A stretch of 64,000 nucleotides of DNA from Chrysopilus asiliformis (taxonomy: Eukaryota > Arthropoda > Insecta > Diptera > Rhagionidae). The position numbers were made by a program, and so were the translations under genes. Each line of letters opens with the position of its first letter. Position 1 is the first letter of the stretch. This document shows, one piece after another, positions 54,373-64,000 of the stretch. Location of the stretch: assembly GCA_964034945.1 (NCBI GenBank), contig OZ035960.1, positions 90,051,848-90,115,847 on the forward strand. Direction: 5' to 3'. The notes below the pieces were generated by a model. It did not search any database. It was not told the DNA's origin and worked only from the letters and a program-made list of their open reading frames with translations.

Positions 54373-55195
54373 GGAAAGTAAAAATGGAAAAACTAACCAG
54401 TTTATAATGGGTAATCTTAACTATAAGTAAAATAGTTAATTTCCATTACATAAGAAAGTAAAAGTAAAAATCGACTATATTAATGATCAATTTAACTATT
54501 TAATAATAAAATTTAGTATTTTGTGGTTAAATATAGTTTATACCCGTATGGTGAAACCAAGGGGTGTATTAACTTTACTTTACCGTTTGTAACGCCAAAA
54601 TCCCGTCATCACACACAAAAATGAATTACACCAGTGTGTTTAGAATGATAAAAATAATTAATTTCTGCATGTCCGTCTGTCTGTCTGTCTATCCGTCTGT
54701 CCGTCTGTCCGTCTGTCCGTCTGTCTGTCCGTCCGTCCGTCCGTCTGTGGCGCGGATTGTGGGCGCACGGATTGAGCTAGAGACTTGAAATTTTGCTTGG
54801 ATTCGTTTTTCGTAAAATGCGAGGCTAAGTTCGTTAACGGGCAAGAATGGACCATTAGGGGGGGGCACCCTCCAAACAAACGAAAACGTTTTTGTGAATA
54901 TCTCAAAATAGGTGCATTTTATCTAAAAAGTCCAAGAACAAAAGTTGTTTAGGATATGATTCTACATAAAACTCCCATACATCAAAATCCGATTAGAATG
55001 AATTTTAAAAAATCTTATTGGAAAGTTTGATCTCATAGTAGAATTTTGATAAAACTGTTCGCCATTCACTTAAATCACCATACGGGTTTTCAATAATTGC
55101 CAGATTGGCAATTATAGCTTTTGTCATGTTTTTGTAATTGAAATAAACTATTTTAATTATAGTGCCCATTATAAAATAGTTAGATTCCCAAGTAA
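54373..55195 (+). repeat. Repeat family G copy 1, interrupted by family A
   Basis: AAAATAGTTAA/TTAACTATTTT motifs are scattered on both sides of the family A element at 54540-55124. Copy 2 (56660-56920) is continuous, so the A element is a later insertion. Confidence 0.55.
54540..55124 (+). mobile_element. Repeat family A copy 3
   Basis: ACCCGTATGGTGAAACC at the left, (GTCY)n at about 54668-54748, TCACCATACGGGT at about 55076, a hairpin AATTGCCA-GA-TTGGCAATT and the TATAGCTTTTGTC end. Confidence 0.72.
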
Positions 55196-56460
55196 CGCAA
55201 TTGGTAATCGGCGACCGCACTAAAGTCTGGCCGCCTTATATTCGGTCGAGATGTCCACTTCACTACCTATTAAAATTCCTCAAAGACGTTTTTTCCAATA
55301 AGGCGTATCGTCTGAACGAAAAGAAGACCGAGCGCCCTCAAATTAAACCTTAATGGAAGTATCGCCCAATAAGACCTGAAAAGAACTAAACGTCTTATAT
55401 AAGGCATTGAGACTTTGTGACGCCTTCATGCGATGTGGGACTTTTAAGGCGTATGGCAGACAATACGTCCATTATCGGTCTATAAGGGCGTCAATCCCTT
55501 ATCTAAATCAAGCTGACGCCTTATAGGGCGTAATTTCTACTGTAGACGTCCTATTGGGCGTATTAGAGCAAGACAGAAAACCAAGTGCGAGAAGTTTGTC
55601 CTCTGATTAGAGAGGAAGCCTGGATATGGGGCTTATTAAGAGAGTAATTTTGTGCTTTGTCTCACTCTGTCTCAAGTTCTTTTGTCTCACTAAAACAGGT
55701 GACATTTTTTATTATCTCTGAAAAAATATTTTGGCGCCCTAACAGACTTGAATTCCACTAGACGCCCTTTTAGGCGTATTTGAAGGTATTCACGCCCTCC
55801 CATTAGAACTTAACGTCTAATAGGGCGCGAAAATGAGCTGACGCGTCTTTGAGGGCGCACATGTTTCCATCCGCCATATTCCACATTGATGTTGATTCAA
55901 ATAATTTCCCTTCGAAAATTAAACTTCTTATTTTAAGCTAATCACTGGAGGAAATCGCATAAAAAATAGATGGGAGACAATTTTGAAGCAGCACAATTTC
56001 ATTGGCATCAAAATTTTATTGAATTAGGGGAAAAAAAATGTTGACGAAAAATAAAATTAAAGAAATTTTTTGTTGAAAACAAAATATTTAGATGGCCCAT
56101 TTCAATATAAAGCATTTTAGATAGCATTTTGTCAAAAAAAATTAGTTGCAACTGAAATGGCAGCATATAACATGATGAAAAGCCCATTTACGAAAAGTAA
56201 ATATAACAAGTTTCCATTATTTCGTCGCTATCATCTGTAAGTTTGTGCTGTCGTTTATCTTTCTACCCATATTTGTTCGCCCAGCAATTCATGTAATCAA
56301 ACAAGGGACATAAGTATTTCCGTTTGATGATGTGTAGCGAATGCAATGTCGTCAACAGAGAAGATTAATTTCCGATGGCTACCGACGCCCAAACGAAGAC
56401 CAATTGACGTCCTAATAGAACTTTCGCCTTTGCGGACGTTTGAGTAGACGCTAAGTGGAC
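55196..56460. repeat. Region dense in GGGCGT/ACGCC motifs, includes family H copy 2
   Basis: TAAGGCGT, GACGCCTTAT, GGGCGT, ACGCCC and similar occur many times in both orientations at about 55240-55870 and again at 56380-56450. Between these clusters lies the family H copy (55865-56350) with the empty TTAA site. No coding recognised. Confidence 0.55.
55865..56350 (+). repeat. Repeat family H copy 2, uninterrupted
   Basis: Partner of 28385-29420. It reads TTCGAAAATTAAACTTCTTA where copy 1 has a 511-bp MITE at the TTAA. Confidence 0.7.
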
Positions 56461-56659
56461 ATCACGTCATTCCCCACTTTCGAACTCGATTCGAATCGAC
56501 GTCGAATCCAATTCGACATTTGCACCAACGTCACGCCCTCTTGGTCGGACTTTGTGGAAACGACGTCCACTGTATGCCCTATTTGGTTATTTGGGTTTGC
56601 TATTAAGAATTTTTTCCTTCTACGGAGAGCTCTGATCTGCATAATCTCTATTTATTCTT

Positions 56660-56920
56660 ACACTGAGAGAAAAGATAGTAAATTTAACTATTTTGCAATG
56701 GGGAATCTTGACTATTACTAAAATAGTTAACTTTAATTACATAAATAGCTAAAATCGACTATTTTTATAAGAAATTTAGCTTCCTAGTAGTAAATCTTAC
56801 TATTTTGTATTTAAATTGACTATTTTTTCAATCAAAATTAACTATTTTGTAATGAAAATTAACTATTTTAGTGATAGCCTCGATTTCCCATTATAAGGTA
56901 GTTACATTTACTCCCCATAT
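56660..56920 (+). repeat. Repeat family G copy 2
   Basis: CACTGAGAGAAAAGATAGTA followed by many AACTATTTT/AAAATAGTTAA words, a few interrupted by CGACTATTTTT. See copy 1. Confidence 0.55.
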
Positions 56921-56934
56921 ATGACGGGGGAACG

Positions 56935-57495
56935 ATTCCCGAAACTCTATAATGACGAGGTCTATGAGAGATATCAGCACGTGCCCGTAGTCAAGCTCAT
57001 AAGACTCAACAGACTGGGCTGGTTATGTCACTGGAATGAGTGAAAGTGACCTGGCACGGAAAGTCTTCTGCGGTAGGTTAACACGTTGGCTACCATGTGA
57101 GTCACCGGTGTACACACACTATTGTCATTACCGTCAGTTTCTCAAGTTCCATGTTTGAGTGCAGTCGCTCGTGCGATACAAAGGGGTTTTTTTGTCCGTT
57201 ATATTTTATTCGATTCGTTCGTTTTTGTCTGTATTGATCTTGTGTTCACTGGTGACTCACAAAGTACAGAAATGATTTTTGCATTTTTCCCAGTGTATAC
57301 TAGCGGAGTAAGCGTTTTTTTGGCTGGTAGCCAACGTGTTAATAATAATAAGTCCCCGACTCAGGTGACAAGATGGCGTTGACCATGAGCGCGAAGAGAA
57401 TTGGGATGCAAAACTGGAGGACATCGGCACGTGGCCGGGACCTCTGGCGAGAGACATTGTGGCAGGCCAAGACCGGAAACCGGTTGTAGTGCCAA
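56935..57495 (+). pseudogene. Non-LTR retrotransposon C-terminus, split by a MITE
   Basis: The first part (to 57077) has LYNDEVYERYQHVPVVKLIR then LNRLGWL, and after a frame slip GYVTGMSESDLARKVFCG. This resembles the region just after the reverse transcriptase domain of endonuclease-type non-LTR elements (RLRWLGHVARM...). After the 257-bp MITE the frame resumes with MQNWRTSARGRDLWRETLWQ then AKTGNRL and a stop, like the usual NWR...DR..WR...AK..GL terminus. Frame breaks show it is dead. RTE/Jockey-type is a guess. Confidence 0.7.
57082..57338. mobile_element. piggyBac-like MITE, intact 257-bp copy
   Basis: CACGTTGGCTACC at one end and GGTAGCCAACGTG at the other, flanked by TTAA (57078-57081, 57339-57342). 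It is the empty-site reference for the hAT in the copy at 4976-6688: here CACTGGTGACTCAC is continuous. Confidence 0.92.
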
Positions 57496-60024
57496 GAGAG
57501 AGATAGAGACAGATTCACTATTTTTTTCCTCTGGGTGTATAAGAAATTTAACTTCCCGTCCACGTGAATTTTCGGCCCTACGAATCCCCTTTTCCGCGAT
57601 TTTTTTATGGAGTTTAGTACCTTTGTCACACTATTGAAAAAAAACCCAACCTTTAATCCACTAAAAAAATATTATCAACTACGTAGTGTGGAAAATATTC
57701 TACAGGATTTGGCTCTAATCAACCCCACATCACTCGCCATATTTAAGGAATTTCACTTTAATTTTCCATTACATGACCCTCATTAAATGAATTTGAAAAT
57801 TCTTGCGGTCTAACACTCCTTAATCAACTCAAGTGCTAATTTCAAATAGAGAGAGACTTCACAACTTTGTGTCGCACATTCGATCCTTTGGTCTTTCGTC
57901 GTCCCTTTTTGCCAATTCCAACATTCTCCAGCCGAGATGTAATGAAGTCCTTAAGCGGTATGTTCCCAAGTTAACATTTATTAACGCACATGCGAGTTAC
58001 GTTGTTCACACATACGGAAAAACTTAGCACGGGTTTATCATGGGATTTTCGGGATGGCGTTTTTGGAAATTCTGTATGATGGATTCGTTTCTAATTCCTT
58101 TTTTGACCACTAAACGAGACCATGAATAAAACTGTCCCGAAGATCGAAAAGATGGGCATTTAAGGAACGTAGGCGTAAATAATTTTAGGTTTTCGGGATA
58201 TCTTGTTTCTCTGGTGGGATTATTCGCCACTCCAAAGTTGTATATTTCGGTCTACTGAATTTTTTGGGAAAATCTCTTGAAAATGTTCTGCTTAGCTTTA
58301 TGAGAGATTAAGTTCTCAAGTGTGGGAAAAAAAGTTTTTTTTTACTCTTAAGATTTTTTTTTTGTGCAAGAACAGGGTATAAACTACCCTTGGTCCTTTA
58401 ATCGTTAAGGGATTTCCTCGTTTTCGCATTCAGTTCTTTCCCCCCACTTGTTTCACTTTTCTTTTGGAGATCCTTATTTCAACTTAGAAAGTGGTGTTAA
58501 AAGGCAAAAACCAAAAACTTTACGACTTGGGTTGATTTTTTATTTCGGTTAAGTTGCTATACTTCAAAAAAAAAAAACGAAAACTTTAAGCAAAGAAGAA
58601 ATTTTGTTTAAGACGCCGCCGAGCAGGAAAAAATAAAAATAAATACATAAAGAAAAGTTTGTTAGCCGAGTAAAAAGTATTTCATAAGTACATCAACTTC
58701 TGAGTGATGTTAAGATTTCGTGTTTTTAACCAGGATAACAAAAGTGAAAGAAAAACTAAATAAAAGCCCAAAAAGGAAATTTTTATAGACTTGTACTTTT
58801 CCTGGGGTGTTGCAGAACCAAAAAGCAACAGAATCTCAAACAAAACTCGAAGAAAAGGAAAATTCCGAAAAGAAAACTTTCTGACAGGTTAATTTTTCTC
58901 AAGTTTTTCCCTCTTTTGTAGTATCTCCCGAATGAAAAAAAAAGAGAATAAAATAAATAATAAAAAGAAGACTATAATATTGTTGGATTATATAAATTAC
59001 GTTGGTAACCAAGGCAATTTTTAAAAATTTAGTTTTTTTTTATATTTCATAAATAATTGCTTTGCAGACTTGCTGCTTCAAATTGACAAAGATCTCTTTC
59101 TGATGTCGACTTATTCCACATTTTTCTTTTCCGCATTTTCTACTATGTCTGCACACCACACTGCGATCATCCTGTGATATTAATTTAATTCCATGTCACA
59201 CTAACGACACAAAGAAAAATATTCTTTCAAGTCATAATAAGTTATTGTGATTCGACTTGCTTGCATCACAATTAAATTTTACTGAAAACTGCGGGGTGTA
59301 GGATTTACAAAGACGTTTTTCATGATTATTCGGCGTCACGTTTGAGGCCCATTTAAAATAGTTTACTGTATTTTCTTTTAGGTATTATACCTTCAATTAT
59401 CTGCCTTTTCCATTTGAGTTTGAAGCTCATAACCATTCAATGAGTGTGAAATGATTGAATATCAGATCGGTATTATTTAATGAATAAGTCGTGAAATGCA
59501 TTCATTTTTGAAAACTGTGTGAAATTCACTCGGAGTATTTTTTTAAAGGGTGTAACCTATCGAAACTAGTGGACAAATATTGTCAAATTTTTTTGATTAT
59601 TTAAATGTTTCTTTGTTTTTTAAATTTACTCAAAAAGTTTCATAAGCGATTCTGGGAAAGTTCTCCCTAAGTTTTGAAAGGAAGGGTGCGGTATATTCAA
59701 GTGTGTTGACAGACAGCCTTGCATCCAAAACAAACTGGGTTTAAATCCCGTCAGCGGTCCAAAAGATACCTGATGAGGTGTTATACAGATAAAAAGCTGG
59801 GACAGAATTAAAATTAGTAGTTAAAAATTGTCTTTAAATAACAGGACATCTAATGATAAAAGCCACATCAAATTTCGTTCAGAAGTGCAGAAGATAGCAG
59901 GAGAGGGGTTAAAGAGCAAGGGTTTAGCTTGACCAAAAAAAATCCTTATATAACTCGGAAAACCATGTGATTATCATCGAAACTCAAAGAACGCATCAAA
60001 ACTGAAAGGTATAATTTTTTCTAC
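57496..60024. other. Intron, nothing firmly recognised
   Basis: AT-rich with chance frames. A GGGTTTAAATCCC box-B-like word at about 59740 is covered separately. Confidence 0.5.
59690..59800 (+). repeat. Possible tRNA-like/SINE head
   Basis: GGGTTTAAATCCC resembles an RNA polymerase III box B in a T-arm-like stem, but a convincing box A about 40 bp upstream is not found. No target duplication seen. Confidence 0.25.
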
Positions 60025-60027
60025 TTA

Positions 60028-60309
60028 GGTAGGGTAAAATACCCAAATCTGAACCCCCTTAAGCCTTTTCTGAGCCCCCTTTAGCCTTTTCTGAGCCCCC
60101 TTCTGAGCCCCCCTTAACCCACCCGTATTAAATTAAGTACGCCTAGTAACTCATAGAAATAAGAATTGAATTCGAAAAATAATTGGTTTCATCGCGTTGT
60201 GAAATGTGTTTTAATCGGCTTAATCGCGCACAATTCTTGTTTTAGCAGGAAAATTAACAGGGGTACTCAGAACTGGTGCCGGGCTCAGATCTGAATACTT
60301 TACCCTACC
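60028..60309. mobile_element. Harbinger-like MITE, 282 bp
   Basis: The ends GGTAGGGTAAAATAC and GTA(T)TTTACCCTACC-type (actual right end CTTTACCCTACC) are inverted and continue through ATCTGA/TCAGAT. They are flanked by TTA (60025-60027, 60310-60312). An internal short tandem CTTTTCTGAGCCCCCTT occurs about three times. Confidence 0.78.
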
Positions 60310-60312
60310 TTA

Positions 60313-60673
60313 TTCTCCAAAGCTAAGAAAAATATCGGCCTGATTTATTTTTTGTTTCCATTATTGAGCATCGATAAAAACGAAGAAATTTCAAAATTCG
60401 ACATATTTAGAAGGTGGTTTTTTAGTGTGAAGGGAGGTGAAAATCTAAACAACGCATTTTAAAAACTCAGAAAAAATTATGTTGCTTAAAATCCTCATTT
60501 ATGTAGCTTAAGAATTACATAAACAACAAATGTGTAAAATTTCATTCCAATCCATCGAGCAGTTTTTGAAAAAAAGGCACTTACGTTTCACGTTTTTTGT
60601 ATGGAAATAGCCTACGAGCGTGACCCCCCTTAACACCGAAAAACTATTGTTATGCTCCAGCATTATAGGAAAA
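60313..60673. other. Intron, nothing recognised
   Basis: No terminal repeats or gene. Confidence 0.5.
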
Positions 60674-60677
60674 TTAA

Positions 60678-61218
60678 CCTTTAGACTACCGGCATGACCC
60701 CACATACAGTTTTAGCGAGTCCACATAATCTTTTAACGGCAAAAAATTTTGGAGTAAGTTCCAATCGAAATTGGACTTATATGTAGTCCAATGCAAAAGT
60801 CTAGTCCAATGCAAAAGTCTAGTCCAATAGTCTGGATTAGTAATTTTTTTAAATTGTTTTTTTTTGTTCAATTTAGTATAGTATTAAAAACTAAAATTTT
60901 GATTAAATTAAAGACATTAATATTTGAAATATTTAAGTTTAATATATAAATAAAAAATAATTTAAGTATGAAAGCAAAAAAGACTAAAATATTTTTATAA
61001 TTCGCATGTATTAAATTCCAATTCAAAATTGTATTAACACTTTACCAGCCCTTGGGGCCGGCCATTTTCTGTGCCACCGCATGAATTAAGATTTCTTCAA
61101 TATAATTTTTGGATTGAAAAATACTCCCGGATTTTTTGCCGTGTAGATTCCAAATATATAACAAATATTCGAAACAGAAACCTATAATTTTAATCAAAAA
61201 ATGCCGGTAGTCTGAGGG
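60678..61218. mobile_element. TTAA-flanked element, 541 bp
   Basis: The left CCTTTAGACTACCGGCAT and right ATGCCGGTAGTCTGAGGG ends are inverted and flanked by TTAA (60674-60677, 61219-61222). A short tandem TCCAATGCAAAAGTCTAG occurs twice at about 60788-60823. Confidence 0.7.
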
Positions 61219-61222
61219 TTAA

Positions 61223-62290
61223 AGAAACTAAACTCAGTTATGATTTCAATTTTAACGCACATCTGACTTCCATCTGATTTCTTATTGAGCATTTTGATTG
61301 AAATAATTTTTTTGATAGCCCGTCTGCATGTCATTTTAGACAAAGATATTTTTTATTACCTGTTCAACGACCCAGCATGTCAGTCCGCTTTTTATTGTCA
61401 CTTTGCGTGGATGATTCTCGAAAGTGAATAACAATTGAATTTTTAAGGTGGAAGAACTCATGACTTTTACTTGTTTTGTTAATGAATTTCATTCAAGTCA
61501 TGGAGAACAAGATAATTTTGTAATGGGTTTTTTTTTTAAATTGAGTCTAGGCATCTACACAATCCAATGTTTTCCAAGTATAAGTTTCACCATTTTTTTC
61601 ATGAGCAATTCTTTAATCTAAAATTTAAGCTTCGAGTATTCAAAGATTCCTCCCAACTTTTGAAGAATGCAAGTAAAAATTCGAAGAATTCGAAGAAATA
61701 CCCCACGACAGAAGCGAACGATTAAAAAGCCGCCATTTTCGACACTTCTGGTCAACGAAATTTCACCAAAAGTGAACCGGATTGACCCATTAAATGACCA
61801 AGCATGTGCGTGAAATTTCATTACTGTAGCTCAAGTAGTTTTAACACTTTATTAGTGTGGTGGGGTATGTTATATCCCACCACACCAACGAAAAGTTAAA
61901 AAAAACCCTATATGCCACCACAAAGCCCCCCACATCTCACCCCAACGAAGGGTTAAAAAAAAACCCCCCATATTTAATATACAATCTATTGCACAAAAAA
62001 TAAATTTAAGTTGAATCCAAGAACAAAAAATAGTGATATTTTTGACGAATTTTCTCCATTTAATGATTTTGGGTCAAACTAAGTTTAAAATTGAAAATTC
62101 TATTAGCAAAGCTTTTTGTGACCCATTAATCTTCATTCTTATACCAAGAATTTTTACAAACTTGCGATATCCAAAATCGGCATTTACCGCTTTTCATGAT
62201 TTTTTTTTTTTGAATGTTTCATGTTAGGGGGGGGGGGGGGCGGAGTGCTACGAAACTCTAGTTCATGAGTCCCGGTCAAAAAGAAAGAAA
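61223..62290. other. Intron with a hairpin and a G-run
   Basis: A palindrome GTGTGGTGGG...CCCACCACAC lies at 61855-61885. A run of about 14 G lies at about 62227-62240. No gene. Confidence 0.6.
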
Positions 62291-63526
62291 GAATATATCT
62301 GATGTGAACAGCACATGACTTTCTTATACAAAATCTACGTTTCTGCACAATTTACCTGACAAATTAAAACATAAATTTTTATTTTATCAAATCTGAAATA
62401 TCTCGATAACGGTAAAATATATCATATAACAGCAACAGATAAAATTGTGTCAAACATTATTCTATTCAATTCACATTATACATTAACCCACCAAAAACCC
62501 GTTATTATTCGAGATAATCGCAAAAAACTATTTTTTTAAATAATGGTATATCTCGATAACGGCTTGAGATACAAAATTCTCGTTAAATATAGAATTTTAG
62601 AAAAAAATTTTGTCTCCAACATTGAATAAAATGAGTAGATTTTAGGCAAAATTAAGAGGTCGAAATTTTTCATGAAAACAATAGTTTATTATACAGTAAT
62701 CCCTCCAACTGCACGGTAGATAAGTTCCACAAAAAGAGCGCGCAAACCGAAACCGCGCACTGTGAACCCTACTTTGTATGAAATTTTGGGGTTAGGTCCT
62801 AGATATTAGAAAAATTCCAAAAAAAAAATAGAAAAAAGTTTTTATTTAACGACATATTTAAATTAACCTTAATTTATGAGGTGAAAATCATATGCGTAAA
62901 TGATGAGGTGAGGTCCATGTTCACTACGTTCTAATCAAATACCAAATCCGTGCTTTTAGGTACTGAAGATTTCAGAGTCACTGTGCTGAAAACATGAGAG
63001 ATAGCAACGAAAGAAAAGTCTATGTGGGTCCACTGGACCCACCTCATAAATTAAAAGTTAATACAAACATATGATATGTACCTACCACAGAGCTTCTATA
63101 GAACAGAGGTTAAAATTGACACTGAGCGACAAAAATATGGCGTGAAATATGGGACTTTATCATTAGCACAAGCATAAAAAAGCTTTCGTAAAGCTTTCGA
63201 GCTAATGATAAAAAAGCTTCTTTTTCAAGTTGACTACTAAGCACAAAAGAATTTGCTGTTTTTCGCACTAAATATAAGCACGAAATTACCAAATATGTAC
63301 GAAGATACCAAATGACCAGCTGATTCCTTCTTGTCGGGGATTCACCAAAATATATATTCAGAACATGTTTTTTAAAAAGAAAATTATAAAAAACACCGCG
63401 CAACTGCGAAATTTTTACCGCGCAGTTCGAAATTTTGGTGTTAAATACTTGACCGCGCAGTTGTGAAACCGCGCAGTTAGAAACCGCGCAGTTGGAGGGA
63501 TTACTGTACTACGTATAAGAAAGTAA
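62291..63526 (-). mobile_element. Repeat family C copy 2, interrupted by a pogo-like element
   Basis: Minus-strand copy of 39165-41030 without the satellite array: GACTTTCTTATACAAAATCT, TATCTCGATAACGGTAAAAT, CTCGATAACGGCTTGAGATA. At the TA corresponding to 39183-39184 of copy 1 it carries the 813-bp element below. Confidence 0.68.
62694..63506. mobile_element. pogo/Tigger-like MITE, 813 bp
   Basis: The ends CAGTAATCCCTCCAACTGC and GCAGTTGGAGGGATTACTG are exact inverses flanked by TA (62692-62693, 63507-63508). The right subterminal zone has ACCGCGCAGTT about five times, and the left has a few GCGCACTGTG-like words. The minus frame 63403-63110 has no transposase motif. Confidence 0.85.
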
Positions 63527-63529
63527 AAA

Positions 63530-64000
63530 ACACGGAGATAGAGAGAAAACGAGACACAGAGCAATAATTTTGTGATGGCTTTTTAAAAAATATTTCTGAA
63601 ATGCACAAATCTCTTCAAATTCTTTTCGAAAAATGTGTAAATATTGTCGGTTTTCCGCAAAGTTCAGTAAGTCACTTTTTTGGGGGTTTTGAGTTATTAT
63701 AACTACATTAACAAGCTTCCTTTACTCTTTTTTTTTGGTTTAAACCCCCAAAGTCTACCTACATTCTTTAACACATGTAAGTTTCATCAAGATCTCAGAG
63801 TTTGCTTGTTGGTGGATTTCGCTTGTAAACCGACGATATGCGAAAAATCCCCAAATTCTAAAAACGCTTTAAAAATTTCCACCAATTTATTTTTTAAAGG
63901 CACCATAATAAATCTATTTGCCTATATAAATTCTCGAAAGGTAAACAAATTACCGCGTAATCCTCAATAATAAAAAAATTCAATATTTAATTTTTCCGTC
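63530..64000. other. Intron, nothing recognised
   Basis: AT-rich to the window edge. The frame at 63680-63970 matches nothing known. Confidence 0.5.

Overview
The window is a stretch of a repeat-rich, AT-rich insect genome, most probably a dipteran. It lies almost entirely inside introns of the dystrophin gene (Dys, + strand). Three consecutive coding exons are recognisable at 7806-7956, 34567-34690 and 37802-37956. Together they encode a spectrin-type repeat equivalent to about repeat 23 of the vertebrate dystrophin rod, just upstream of the WW/EF-hand/ZZ part. Their splice phases agree (2/0, 0/1, 1/0), so the open intron lengths can be read: at least 7.8 kb, 26.6 kb, 3.1 kb and at least 26 kb. 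No start, stop or other Dys exon was found here.

One independent host gene is nested antisense in the first intron. It is a two-exon gene (3080-2471, minus) for a secreted DUF1091-family protein of about 183 residues, with a signal peptide, a 58-bp intron and a polyadenylation signal. The dipteran assignment rests on this family, which is expanded in flies, and on the DINE/mini-me-like repeats.

Most of the rest is transposable-element debris. Many elements can be bounded from terminal inverted repeats (TIRs) and target-site duplications (TSDs): hAT elements with 8-bp TSDs, TTAA-flanked piggyBac-like MITEs, TA-flanked Tc1/mariner and pogo-like elements, TWA-flanked Harbinger-like MITEs, a tRNA-derived SINE, Helitron 3' ends with a CTAG terminus, and non-LTR retrotransposon scraps. 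Several are nested two or three deep. Four insertions can be read against an empty site, in a paralogous copy of the host repeat or in the host element's own opposite terminus.

Three families of (GTCY)n-containing repeats (here A, B and F), plus a related family C, recur. A and B share a 3' terminus. They resemble DINE-1/mini-me (Helentron-derived) elements. The C copy at 39165-41030 carries an expanded ~1.08-kb (GTTAGTCT)n array with an apparent 512-bp duplication inside it.

Layout: 1-7805, Dys intron with repeats, the DUF1091 gene and a triple-nested mariner; 7806-7956, Dys exon; 7957-34566, large intron packed with nested elements; 34567-37956, two Dys exons and a short intron; 37957-64000, another large intron with the GTTAGTCT array and many MITEs. 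I see no CRISPR, operon or other prokaryotic feature, and no novel multi-gene system. The unusual content is the antisense nested gene and the transposon stratigraphy.
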